From Bacteroidota bacterium (GTDB lineage Bacteria > Bacteroidota > Bacteroidia > Chitinophagales > Saprospiraceae): DNA of 7,825 nucleotides. This document shows positions 1 to 6,767 of this stretch, piece after piece. The notes beneath the pieces are model-generated. The model saw only the letters and a list, made by a program, of their open reading frames with translations. It was not told where the DNA came from and made no database searches. Location: contig JAJRUR010000240.1 in assembly GCA_024277695.1 (NCBI GenBank), positions 1 through 7,825 of the forward strand. Reading direction: 5' to 3'. Both the position numbers and the translations under genes were made by a program. How positions within the stretch are numbered: the first letter of the stretch is position 1; the number at the start of each line of letters is the position of its first letter.

Positions 1-840
1 CATAGAAGTACTCGTAAAATAGGCAACGCGATTTTGGTAAAACTCTGATCCACGAGGGAGCGAACTGACACCAATCGATGTACGTGCTTTTTTTTGATAA
101 ACTGTAGTAAAGTATTGATAAAAATCTTTGTATGCACTTTGGACATGAGTACGAATTATTGATGTGGCTTTTTTTCTTAATCTCATCTGCGCAGATTTTG
201 GAATCTCATCCGGCATCGTTTTGAATGGTGCATAAAAAGTCGTTTTTTGGGGTACTGAATTGAGGATTTTGTCCATAGCTCGCTCCGAATCTTTTAGAAC
301 GATTTGTGGCATAGTGATTCCTCTTTGCAGACCTAAGTTCAGAAGATGCATTTGTTCTTCAAATAGATTGGGTATAGCAGAAAGCTTGGACAAATACATT
401 TCATAATCCGTTTCCGTATCAAATTTTAGTCTGTCTTTGAGATAAAATAAATCCGTATAAAATCCACCATTGATAGTCAATGGAATCAAATACTGCTCAT
501 ACTCGATGAGATCTATATCATTTTGCAGATGATACACCAATATCTCTTTACTTATAATGTCCTGCTCGCTTAATGCATGGTTTGGTATTTTTTCTATTTT
601 GGTTTTTAGCTCAGCATATTCTATTTTTATAAGTTCAAAATCCTTGAGCGTGAAGCCCGGCAATCCCTCTCCATAAGCATAGGATGTATATTCCTTTAGC
701 TTAGAGTACTGATCAAACAAGCTCCATAATGTTTCTTTGTGGCTCTGTCCGAAAATAGCTGCATGTATGCACAAAAAGGATATAACAATAGTTACTAAAC
801 TTTTATTTGCTTTGTTCAAAATATTTTTTAGATTTTTCAT
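1..840 (-). CDS. DUF885 family secreted protein, N-terminal 280 residues (3' end beyond the window)
   Basis: The frame stays open from the left edge up to an ATG at 838-840. Residues 1-31 form a signal peptide: a basic start (MKNLKNILNKANK), a hydrophobic core (LVTIVISFLCIHAAIF) and likely cleavage near GQS. No good lipobox is present, so a periplasmic or secreted protein is expected. The helical body, the segment GLQRGITMPQIVLK (170-183) and the stretch LPRGSEFYQNRVAYFTSTSM (261-280) match the pattern of DUF885 proteins, where this last stretch precedes the C-terminal half. That half, which carries a metal-binding HE..PGHH motif in the family, lies outside the window, so activity cannot be judged. 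DUF885 proteins are regarded as probable metallopeptidases or hydrolases of unknown substrate. Two more in-frame ATGs at 844-846 and 847-849 could also start it; I prefer 840 because it gives the most usual signal-peptide start. It follows the DUF1415 gene by 21 bases (12 from the farthest ATG), so it is probably its operon partner. Confidence 0.85.
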   Translation of the reverse strand, partial: MKNLKNILNKANKSLVTIVISFLCIHAAIFGQSHKETLWSLFDQYSKLKEYTSYAYGEGLPGFTLKDFELIKIEYAELKTKIEKIPNHALSEQDIISKEILVYHLQNDIDLIEYEQYLIPLTINGGFYTDLFYLKDRLKFDTETDYEMYLSKLSAIPNLFEEQMHLLNLGLQRGITMPQIVLKDSERAMDKILNSVPQKTTFYAPFKTMPDEIPKSAQMRLRKKATSIIRTHVQSAYKDFYQYFTTVYQKKARTSIGVSSLPRGSEFYQNRVAYFTSTSM

Positions 841-861
841 AAGCATCATGCACACTATTAT

Positions 862-1386
862 TTAAAATGTTGTTGTACCGCCCAAATTTCTCAAAAATAT
901 TTTATTCCGCTCAAAAATTTCGGAAGTATCGCCGTATGCTGCAATAGCCTGAGCAACTTCTTCAGTACGCAAGATATGCAGGGTAGGAAAAGGAGATCTA
1001 TTGGTTTGGTTGGCCGGATCATCAACAGATGCATCTTCAAAAATATAATCAGGATGAAAGTATGCCAACTGAAAATCTATATCTAGTCCTAAGATTTTCA
1101 TCAGTTGTTCAGCCATACTTACCATATCCAAAAATACTTCAAAAGAAGCAAAGGTATTGGGTATGATGAAAAGTGTATTGGATATCTCCGGAGATCTACC
1201 CAAGAAGTAGAGTTCTTCTACGAAAAGATCCAATACTTCATCCGTACGATCAGCCAAAGAAGTAACAAAACGAATTTTTCCGGATTGGTAGGGTGTACTT
1301 GCAAAAGGACAAATATTATGACGAATAACAAAATGGACTAACCACTCTTCTGTACGTCGAATATACTTATCATTGGTACTGTCCAT
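862..1386 (-). CDS. DUF1415 family protein
   Basis: This is a complete 174-residue cytoplasmic protein with no signal peptide or membrane segment. Family landmarks are ICPFA (25-29), FHPDYIF (110-116), NRSPFPTLHILR (129-140) and a C-terminal IFERNKIFLRNLG (157-169). They match the conserved blocks of DUF1415, a family common in Proteobacteria and Bacteroidota with no established biochemical function. The conserved Cys-Pro and His-Pro-Asp motifs could be a metal or active site, but that is only inference. I chose the ATG at 1384-1386. An in-frame TTG at 1393-1395 would add three residues and overlap the upstream stop codon, which is less likely. The ATG lies 5 bases after the stop of the DUF481 gene, so translation is probably coupled, and the DUF885 gene follows 21 bases downstream. 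Confidence 0.9.
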   Translation of the reverse strand: MDSTNDKYIRRTEEWLVHFVIRHNICPFASTPYQSGKIRFVTSLADRTDEVLDLFVEELYFLGRSPEISNTLFIIPNTFASFEVFLDMVSMAEQLMKILGLDIDFQLAYFHPDYIFEDASVDDPANQTNRSPFPTLHILRTEEVAQAIAAYGDTSEIFERNKIFLRNLGGTTTF

Positions 1387-1391
1387 AATGC

Positions 1392-2144
1392 TCAAAGTTT
1401 GAGACGCAAGCCATTAGACCAGTTATAGAGTGTTTTGGGGACACCTTCTCTTTTTCGCTCGTCAAAGCTGATGGAAAAAGAACTCGTAAATGATACGACC
1501 TTACTAATATCGATGACAATAGTACTCTCACTACTCAATCTGTAATTATTAAATTCTCGTAATACGGGTTGATAATAAGTAGTCGAAGAAATACGAAAAT
1601 TGGATATGGGACGAATAGCCATGGAGAGATAAGTACTCATGCGATGGTCTCTAAAAATATTACGCTCTTTATTTTCTTCATTGTACTCAAACATATAGGC
1701 GATACCCCAAAAGACCTTATTAGTTTTTCCGTTAATGAGCCTAAATCTAGGTCCGCTCCCTACTAGTGCCCTGATTTTTATCTGCGTATTTTCATTATAT
1801 TGTAGCTGTCCAAAAAATTCATGCGTATAAAAACCGGAAACTGTAAAATTATATCGCAAGTGTTGCATCCCTTCATTGAGGACACCTTCTCCCCCAACTT
1901 GCAAAAACCTAAAAGTAGATATTGAAATAAAACGTCGCTTAGTATGCTGAAATTCTAATTGTAAAGAGCCCTTTCCAGAAAATATTTGCTGTGTATTTTT
2001 GATCAATCCGGCACTTAGATCTATCCTTTCATACCATCCTATACTATCAGTGAAGGTAGTACGCATGTCCTCCACATTGACTATTTGTGCAGATAACCAA
2101 ATAGGCAAAAAACAAAAATAAGCGAGTAAGTGTTTTTTGGTCAT
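1392..2144 (-). CDS. DUF481 family outer-membrane beta-barrel protein
   Basis: The product is 250 residues. MTKKHLLAYFCFLPIWLSAQ is a clear signal peptide (1-20, cleaved around the SAQ). The mature part starts IVNVEDMR and consists of alternating polar and hydrophobic beta strands with aromatic girdles (TFRFLQVGG, MQHLRYNFTVSGF, GIAYMFEYNEE, ISSTTYYQPVLREFNNYRLSSES, YNWSNGLRLKL at the C-terminus). This is the pattern of Bacteroidota DUF481 proteins, which are related to the salt-induced outer-membrane protein YdiY. The role is unknown; a small outer-membrane barrel is the structural inference. The ATG at 2142-2144 is preferred over an in-frame TTG at 2166-2168, which would put eight mostly charged or polar residues before the signal peptide. 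It starts 67 bases after the kinase stop and leads a tight run with DUF1415 and DUF885. Confidence 0.85.
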   Translation of the reverse strand: MTKKHLLAYFCFLPIWLSAQIVNVEDMRTTFTDSIGWYERIDLSAGLIKNTQQIFSGKGSLQLEFQHTKRRFISISTFRFLQVGGEGVLNEGMQHLRYNFTVSGFYTHEFFGQLQYNENTQIKIRALVGSGPRFRLINGKTNKVFWGIAYMFEYNEENKERNIFRDHRMSTYLSMAIRPISNFRISSTTYYQPVLREFNNYRLSSESTIVIDISKVVSFTSSFSISFDERKREGVPKTLYNWSNGLRLKL

Positions 2145-2169
2145 TGGACAGTATTTTTCCTCAAACAAA

Positions 2170-2208
2170 CAAACTGTATCAAAAATGGAGCCAATATCTG
2201 ATGCTCAA
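2170..2208 (-). promoter_or_regulatory. Possible Bacteroidota-type promoter for the DUF481 operon
   Basis: On the minus strand TTG (2208-2206) is followed after 18 bases by CATTTTTG (2187-2180), one mismatch from the TAnnTTTG -7 consensus. This would give a leader of about 30 bases before the ATG at 2144. It overlaps the gap downstream of the kinase stop, so the DUF481-DUF1415-DUF885 genes could be expressed separately from the kinase. The match is imperfect and the region is AT-rich, so chance is a real alternative. Confidence 0.25.
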
Positions 2209-2211
2209 CTC

Positions 2212-2859
2212 TTATAATACGGAATGCTTTTGGTCGCAATCGTCCAGCTTACAACGGATAAAACCGGATAACACATCAAGTCCTTTAGCAAAATATTGAT
2301 TATTATTTATTATGATGTCAGCATGAGCTTCATAGGGCTTGATATACTTTTCATAAGCCGGCAAGACATGTTTTTCGTAGCGATAGAGTACGTCTTCGAT
2401 AGGATAATTGCGCTCTACTCTATCTCTCTTAATTCTTCTGATCACTTTGAGGTTTTCTTTTGCTTGGACAAATACTTTTAGGTCAAAATATTTTTGGAGT
2501 TTGCTAAAGTGAAACACAAATAGCCCCTCTACAACGATGATCGGTGCCGGAAGAAATCGAATCATCTGCGGGTCTTGTTTTTCATTATTAAAGGTGTACT
2601 CCAAGCGGGATACAGATTGGCCTAAGATCAAGCTTTTGATATCGCGGATGAGTTCGTTTTTGAGGATTGATTTGGGTCGATCAAAATTTTTGATACCCTT
2701 TTGGTCTTCTATTTGTAGATGGCGAGCCTTATAATAGTCGTCTTGAGAAACGATGCAGAGTTCTTCTTCCGAAAACCGTTCTCTGAGCAATCGAATGAGG
2801 CTTGTTTTACCCGAACCACTACCCCCTGAAATCCCTATGACGTATGGCTTATTTTTCAA
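2212..2859 (-). CDS. udk: Uridine kinase-like P-loop nucleoside kinase
   Basis: This is a complete 215-residue cytoplasmic kinase, the normal length for Udk. Canonical Udk transfers phosphate from ATP or GTP to uridine or cytidine, giving UMP or CMP in pyrimidine salvage. Visible motifs are Walker A GGSGSGKTS (12-20), SQDDYYK (38-44, with D40 matching the catalytic Asp of UCK/Udk), NFDRP (58-62), Y88, a Walker B-like VVEGLF (109-114), the LID-type RRIKRDRVER (141-150) and PAYEKYIKP..ADIII (167-184). NFDHPDAF of canonical enzymes reads NFDRPKSI here, and the His that follows the Tyr by five residues is Glu (E93), so the exact nucleoside is uncertain. The start must be TTG at 2857-2859: no ATG lies between the upstream in-frame TAG (2896-2898) and the Walker A motif. 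It is divergent from the nucleoside transporter, which supports a salvage role. The family call is firm; the symbol is less so. Confidence 0.85.
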   Translation of the reverse strand: MKNKPYVIGISGGSGSGKTSLIRLLRERFSEEELCIVSQDDYYKARHLQIEDQKGIKNFDRPKSILKNELIRDIKSLILGQSVSRLEYTFNNEKQDPQMIRFLPAPIIVVEGLFVFHFSKLQKYFDLKVFVQAKENLKVIRRIKRDRVERNYPIEDVLYRYEKHVLPAYEKYIKPYEAHADIIINNNQYFAKGLDVLSGFIRCKLDDCDQKHSVL

Positions 2860-3103
2860 AAATCTAAATTTATTGTAAATAACTGCGAAAATATACTATG
2901 TTTAGTGAGTTTTTGTAAAAAGTGGCAGTTAAATAAGCTCAATGGAGATAATTCATTGCGGTTTGGAAGGATTATCAGTGCTTATTTATCAATCAATTAA
3001 ATGCATAAAAACGAGTAATAACAGATATATTGAATACATAATATAGCAAAAGCAGTTGTTTATACTTAATAATAGTAAATCAAAAAAATAATAAAATAGG
3101 TAC
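2860..3103. promoter_or_regulatory. Divergent intergenic region between the kinase and the nucleoside transporter
   Basis: These 244 AT-rich bases hold no convincing ORF and must contain the promoters for both flanking genes. For the kinase, TATTTTCG on the minus strand (2893-2886) is one mismatch from the TAnnTTTG -7 box and sits 26 bases before its TTG start, but I see no good -33 TTTG. For the transporter, TTTG (2962-2965) precedes a poor -7 candidate TATTTATC (2983-2990) by 17 bases, which would give a leader of over 100 bases. A perfect six-base inverted repeat, GATAAT (2947-2952) and ATTATC (2971-2976), brackets that TTTG and could be an operator, though such repeats are common by chance in AT-rich DNA. 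No riboswitch fold is evident to me. Confidence 0.4.
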
Positions 3104-4396
3104 ATGGAAATGTTGGCATACTTACCGCGCGCTATACTTGGGCTTAGTGTGTTTTTATTGATTTGTTATCTGATATCAGCTGACAGGAAAAACATAAATT
3201 GGAGACTTGTCATCATGGGGATGGCATTGCAACTGATACTGGCGATTCTGATGCTTAAGGTGCCTTGGGTACGGTGGTTTTTTGAGAAAATCGTCAATAT
3301 GTTTAGTCTTATGATCAATAGCACAGAGGAGTCTGCTCGGTTTTTGTTTGGTGATCTGGCGATACCGGGCAATCCTTATGGATTTGCTTTTTTTGTTTTA
3401 CCCACGATTGTATTCTTTTCAGCATTATCTTCTATACTATATTATTTGGGCATCCTGCAGAAGGTCGTTTGGGCCTTTGCCTGGCTGATGAACAAAACGA
3501 TGAAGATGACCGGTGCCGAGAGTCTTGCTGCTGCTGCCAATGTCTTTATAGGGCAGACGGAGGCCCCCTTGGTCATCAAGCCATATCTCGAAAAAATGAC
3601 GCGATCGGAGATTATGTGTCTTATGACCGGTGGGATGGCTACGATAGCGGGTGGAGTTTTTGGGGCATACATGAGCATGTTGGGTGGTGGTGATGAAGCT
3701 GCACAGCTCAAGTTTGGGATGCACTTACTTACCGCCTCGATTATTTCTGCTCCTGCCGCCATAGTAGCTGCTAAGATCATCTTCCCCGAATCACATCCTG
3801 AAGAGGTAAATCAAAATATCCTTATACCCAAATCAGCTTCCGGCAGTAGCTTTTTAGATGCATTGGCCCGAGGTACATCGGATGGACTCAAACTAGCCGT
3901 CAATGTCGGTGTCATGTTGCTCTCTTTTATGGCTATGATTTATTTTGCCAATAATGTCCTTGGTTGGATAGGAGGCCCGACCGGACTCAATGACCTCGTA
4001 GCCAAAGTAACTTCAGGGCGCTACGAGACTTTTTCCTTGCAGTATATTTTTGGCATTCTATTTTCTCCATTCGCTTGGTTGCTTGGTGTTTCAGCTACAG
4101 ATATGGTGGCAGTCGGACAAATGCTCGGCGAAAAAACTATTCTGAACGAATTTGTCGCCTATAGCTCTCTGATGGACATGAAAAATGCAGGAGCGCTCAC
4201 CGAAAGATCTATTTTGATAGCTACTTATGCCCTATGTGGTTTTGCTAATTTTGCTTCGATCGGTATCCAGATTGGGGGCATCAGCGCTATCGCTCCGAGT
4301 CAACGCAAAAACCTTACCGAATTAAGTGTCAAAGCCCTGATCGGTGGGACCATCGCCAGTTTTCTCACTGCCATTATCGCAAGTCTGATTATATAG
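3104..4396 (+). CDS. nupC: NupC-type concentrative nucleoside transporter (CNT family)
   Basis: This is a 430-residue inner-membrane protein with hydrophobic segments throughout, typical in length for bacterial CNT proteins, which import nucleosides by cation symport. The signature GQTEAP lies at 150-155. By alignment from memory with Vibrio cholerae CNT, N146 and I149 plus T180 and I181 fall at the sodium-site positions, Q151, T152, E153 and V185 at the nucleobase site, and E349, N382 and S385 (NEF; CGFANFASIGIQIGG) at the ribose site. All the positions I could compare are kept or conservatively changed, so an active, probably sodium-coupled transporter is expected. Base preference cannot be read from this. 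The ATG at 3104 follows ATAAAATAGG without a real Shine-Dalgarno; a second ATG two codons in (3110) is possible. It diverges from the kinase gene and converges with the Gmad2 gene, whose stop is only 11 bases away. Confidence 0.93.
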   Translation: MEMLAYLPRAILGLSVFLLICYLISADRKNINWRLVIMGMALQLILAILMLKVPWVRWFFEKIVNMFSLMINSTEESARFLFGDLAIPGNPYGFAFFVLPTIVFFSALSSILYYLGILQKVVWAFAWLMNKTMKMTGAESLAAAANVFIGQTEAPLVIKPYLEKMTRSEIMCLMTGGMATIAGGVFGAYMSMLGGGDEAAQLKFGMHLLTASIISAPAAIVAAKIIFPESHPEEVNQNILIPKSASGSSFLDALARGTSDGLKLAVNVGVMLLSFMAMIYFANNVLGWIGGPTGLNDLVAKVTSGRYETFSLQYIFGILFSPFAWLLGVSATDMVAVGQMLGEKTILNEFVAYSSLMDMKNAGALTERSILIATYALCGFANFASIGIQIGGISAIAPSQRKNLTELSVKALIGGTIASFLTAIIASLII

Positions 4397-4407
4397 TGGT
4401 AAGTGCA

Positions 4408-4908
4408 CTAGAAGCGCACCGGAACTTCAAACTCCATAACAGGGTCGGGTCGATCGTCTTCACCACCGGCTCGGCTTCGGAATATAAGCTTACCAGCGGT
4501 AGCTGTACCTGCATCAAAATAAATTCGAGTCTTAAATTTGGCATCACCGTCTGTCATCCAGTTATCATCAGAAGCAGATAATATGCCGTATTGGCTCTTT
4601 ATATCCACTGCTTTATTCAGTAGTTTACCCCTATCATCTACCAATTGTACTGTCCCTACTTCTCCCTCGAAGGCTTTCCATATCCCTAAAGAACTAAATT
4701 CGATGATGAGCGGAGAGCTCACCTTCTGGTCGGGTATTATATTGACGCGCGGCAAGCGTATAGCTTCTTCATCCGCAGTAGTACTATCTGCTGTCCTATG
4801 GAGATGGGTGTGATCATCTTCCGACGGACTCTTCTCCCGATTTTTGAGATTGCAATTAAAAAGACTCAGAGCTAATATGGAGATGGATAGGAACATTATG
4901 TATTTCAT
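4408..4908 (-). CDS. Small Gmad2-domain probable lipoprotein
   Basis: The product is 166 residues. MKYIMFLSISILALSLFNC is a signal sequence ending in a Cys (19); the lipobox LFNC has Asn at -1, which is not canonical, so lipidation is probable but not certain. Residues 20-52 are a polar, His- and acid-rich linker (EDDHTHLH). Residues 54-166 form one immunoglobulin-like Gmad2 domain: VSSPLIIEF (63-71), GIWKAFEGEVGTVQLVDDRGK (75-95), the NWMTD turn (116-120) and the terminal strand MEFEVPVRF (158-166). Gmad2 was named from spore-germination proteins of Gram-positives but also occurs in Gram-negatives; it is thought to bind a ligand or partner, not to catalyse. The ATG at 4906-4908 is preferred to a TTG at 4927-4929. 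It lies 29 bases downstream of the M49 peptidase gene, which suggests co-transcription and perhaps a shared envelope role. Confidence 0.82.
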   Translation of the reverse strand: MKYIMFLSISILALSLFNCNLKNREKSPSEDDHTHLHRTADSTTADEEAIRLPRVNIIPDQKVSSPLIIEFSSLGIWKAFEGEVGTVQLVDDRGKLLNKAVDIKSQYGILSASDDNWMTDGDAKFKTRIYFDAGTATAGKLIFRSRAGGEDDRPDPVMEFEVPVRF

Positions 4909-4937
4909 GAATGATAATTTTTTGGCCAATAAAGATT

Positions 4938-6587
4938 CTATAAACCCAAAACATCTACACCCTGCTCAAAAATGACATCAACGGGGATACCGGCTTGAGC
5001 AAGTCTATCGAGATCCGATTGTAGTGGAGCTTTGATCTTAGCTTTTTGATCAACCAGATCTGCTACAGCGGCATAATCACCATCGCCTTGAAGTGTCAAA
5101 ATCTTTTTTGAAAGCGCATCCATGGCTTCTTGAAATTTTTCAAAATTTACACGATAAGTGCCCGATTTTTGATCACGGGTAAATGCTCCCATTTCATCAA
5201 AAAAATTGAATCGTATCATATTAGCTTTGCCATGAGCAGAGGATGCACCAAATCGTACTGACCTAAATATACTTGTCATAAATGTAACGATATAGTCCTT
5301 CATATCTCCTTCGATTTCACCTTTTTTGTGGAGTTGATGGATCATAAAGAGTCCGAGCATATCGGCCTTTCCTTCTTCGAGCGCAGAAGCATGTTCCTTG
5401 AGTGCTTTACGGACGGTAGAACTCCCGTCGATCGTATTTTTGATACCTAAGCCATGCGCGACTTCATGAAACATCGTATTGGCAAAAAAAGCATCAAACG
5501 TGATATGCTTACGCTGAGTTGGATCGATGAGTTGTTGGGATATGGGGATCAGGATTTTATCAAATTTTGCACGCATAGCATTTTTTAATTGTAAACGGCG
5601 TGTTCCTTTGGCCAGCTGGACCATTTCATCATTGGGGAGATTAATGGCAATCGTCTTGCTGCCGGAATTACAGTCCCCTGCATAATAGATGACATCATAG
5701 GCATTGAGCTCCGTATCACTGCCGGGTTTTTCCTTTTTATATGCTGCATCTACCGGTAAGTTTTTTTGGAGTTCGGGTAAAAATGCTGCGTATTTTTCTA
5801 ATCGTTGGCTCCATGCTTTATCCTTTACCAGTACATAAGCCTCATGGGCAGCTTTGTATCCGTAGAGTTGATCCTCATAGGTTTCTATAGGTCCTATGAC
5901 GATGTCGATTTGGTTATCTTTCATATCTAGCCAAGCCATGTCACTCTGTTGATATTGGTCATCCAGAAGTGCTTTTGCTCTGAGCAATAAATACCTTTTC
6001 AATCCTTTGTCTTCAGCAAGCTGTGCCGCTTGGCGCAATAGACCGGAAGCCTTGCTCAGCTGCTCTTCAAACTGTTTATGATATGGAACAGTATAGAGTT
6101 GGTTTTTTTCATTTCGTCGCAGAAAATGATAAAGACTAGTTTTATCCGGCAGTTCGGCTTGCTCAAATTCTTTTTTTGTCATATCTTGAGGATAAAAATT
6201 GGCTCCGGCGGGTTTAGCAGATACACCGGAGACAAATGGCGCATTGCCATTCAGCCTATCCCAAGGACCATAATTGATCTGTCCGAATTTTTTGAGTTTT
6301 TCATCCTCAATCGAGTTGAGAAATTTATTTTTGTCACCATAGGCTTCATACCAAAAAAGATCATCCATAATCTTAGCGGCTTGGATCAATATCGGAATCA
6401 TCTTTTTTTGATTAGGACTCAGGGCAGATATGTCTGTAGTCAATGTAAAGCTGGTATATTTCTGTAGCAGATCATCTATATTTTTCGACGGGTTGGGGTT
6501 TTGCCCTTTAGGAGTGTTTGGAGATTGCTCTTGACAAGCGGTGAAGCACAAGCACAGGATGCACAAAGCAAATTGTAAAATACGCAT
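4938..6587 (-). CDS. M49-type (dipeptidyl peptidase III-like) zinc peptidase, lipoprotein
   Basis: The product is 549 residues with a lipoprotein signal (MRILQFALCILCLCFTAC; lipid-bearing Cys 18) and a short Pro/Asn-rich linker, so it is anchored in the envelope, on the periplasmic side unless exported further. The zinc site is HEVAH (374-378, catalytic Glu E375) followed by EEGKAD (404-409), the counterpart of the second glutamate motif of M49. Other conserved blocks are ANFYPQDMTK (129-138), IGPIETYEDQLYGYKAAHEAY (231-251), NAYDVIYYAGDCNSGSKT (295-312) and FGASSAHGKANMIRFN (446-461, with a likely substrate-contacting His452). Classic DPP III removes dipeptides from peptide N-termini and is cytosolic with HExxGH; this member is secreted and has HExxH, as in a Bacteroidota subgroup often labelled Zn-dependent hydrolase. 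Substrates are unknown. It starts at an ATG without a Shine-Dalgarno, has its own promoter candidate, and is followed by the Gmad2 gene. Confidence 0.9.
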   Translation of the reverse strand: MRILQFALCILCLCFTACQEQSPNTPKGQNPNPSKNIDDLLQKYTSFTLTTDISALSPNQKKMIPILIQAAKIMDDLFWYEAYGDKNKFLNSIEDEKLKKFGQINYGPWDRLNGNAPFVSGVSAKPAGANFYPQDMTKKEFEQAELPDKTSLYHFLRRNEKNQLYTVPYHKQFEEQLSKASGLLRQAAQLAEDKGLKRYLLLRAKALLDDQYQQSDMAWLDMKDNQIDIVIGPIETYEDQLYGYKAAHEAYVLVKDKAWSQRLEKYAAFLPELQKNLPVDAAYKKEKPGSDTELNAYDVIYYAGDCNSGSKTIAINLPNDEMVQLAKGTRRLQLKNAMRAKFDKILIPISQQLIDPTQRKHITFDAFFANTMFHEVAHGLGIKNTIDGSSTVRKALKEHASALEEGKADMLGLFMIHQLHKKGEIEGDMKDYIVTFMTSIFRSVRFGASSAHGKANMIRFNFFDEMGAFTRDQKSGTYRVNFEKFQEAMDALSKKILTLQGDGDYAAVADLVDQKAKIKAPLQSDLDRLAQAGIPVDVIFEQGVDVLGL

Positions 6588-6767
6588 AGTAAAATATTTT
6601 GATTTTGAGATATGAATATATTAGACTATAAAAGTACATATAAAATAAATGATGACAAAACCAAGTCTGTTCATCCGGTGAATATCTGTCTCAGCTCATC
6701 GACTAATACAAAGCCCCGATACCGGCATTCATCTGATGCAATAGATTAAAAAAACAGTTCGAAATGC
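6588..6767. other. Intergenic spacer between the TonB receptor and the M49 peptidase
   Basis: The 180 bases hold the promoter described for the peptidase and no ORF of note. Downstream of the receptor stop (minus strand) there is a T run (6747-6754) not preceded by a stem, and a four-base-pair stem GCAT/ATGC (6725-6739) without a T tract, so I see no good intrinsic terminator. Read-through from the receptor into the peptidase remains possible. Confidence 0.5.
6622..6659 (-). promoter_or_regulatory. Bacteroidota-type promoter for the M49-Gmad2 genes
   Basis: On the minus strand TTTG (6659-6656) is followed, after exactly 19 bases, by TACTTTTA (6636-6629), which has seven matches to the eight-base TAnnTTTG pattern (only the final G differs). 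Transcription would start near 6622-6624 and leave a leader of about 35 bases before the ATG at 6587. Both elements and the spacing fit the known -33/-7 promoter form of this phylum, making it the best promoter in the window. An imperfect 13-base palindrome (6670-6682, TTCA..TGAA arms) lies just upstream and could be an operator, but it is weak. Confidence 0.5.

Noticed and set aside
3442..3780. Minus-strand open frames opposite the nucleoside transporter.
   Set aside because: They overlap the conserved CNT core on the other strand, and their translations show no family features.
4397..4420. Possible terminator between the converging transporter and Gmad2 genes (GTGC/GCAC stem at 4403-4419).
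   Set aside because: The stem is only four base pairs, overlaps the Gmad2 coding end, and has no T tract on either strand.
4909..4929. TTG at 4927-4929 as start of the Gmad2 lipoprotein.
   Set aside because: The ATG at 4906-4908 gives a normal signal sequence; the TTG would add seven residues and has no ribosome-binding support. The same reasoning rejects TTG at 2166-2168 and 1393-1395.
6078..6467. Plus-strand open frame of 129 codons inside the M49 peptidase gene.
   Set aside because: It lies wholly antisense to a clearly conserved protein, and its translation has no recognisable domain; it is a by-product of the real frame.
6725..6739. Hairpin GCAT/ATGC downstream of the TonB receptor.
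   Set aside because: Four base pairs only and not followed by T residues in the direction of transcription; the nearby T run comes before it.
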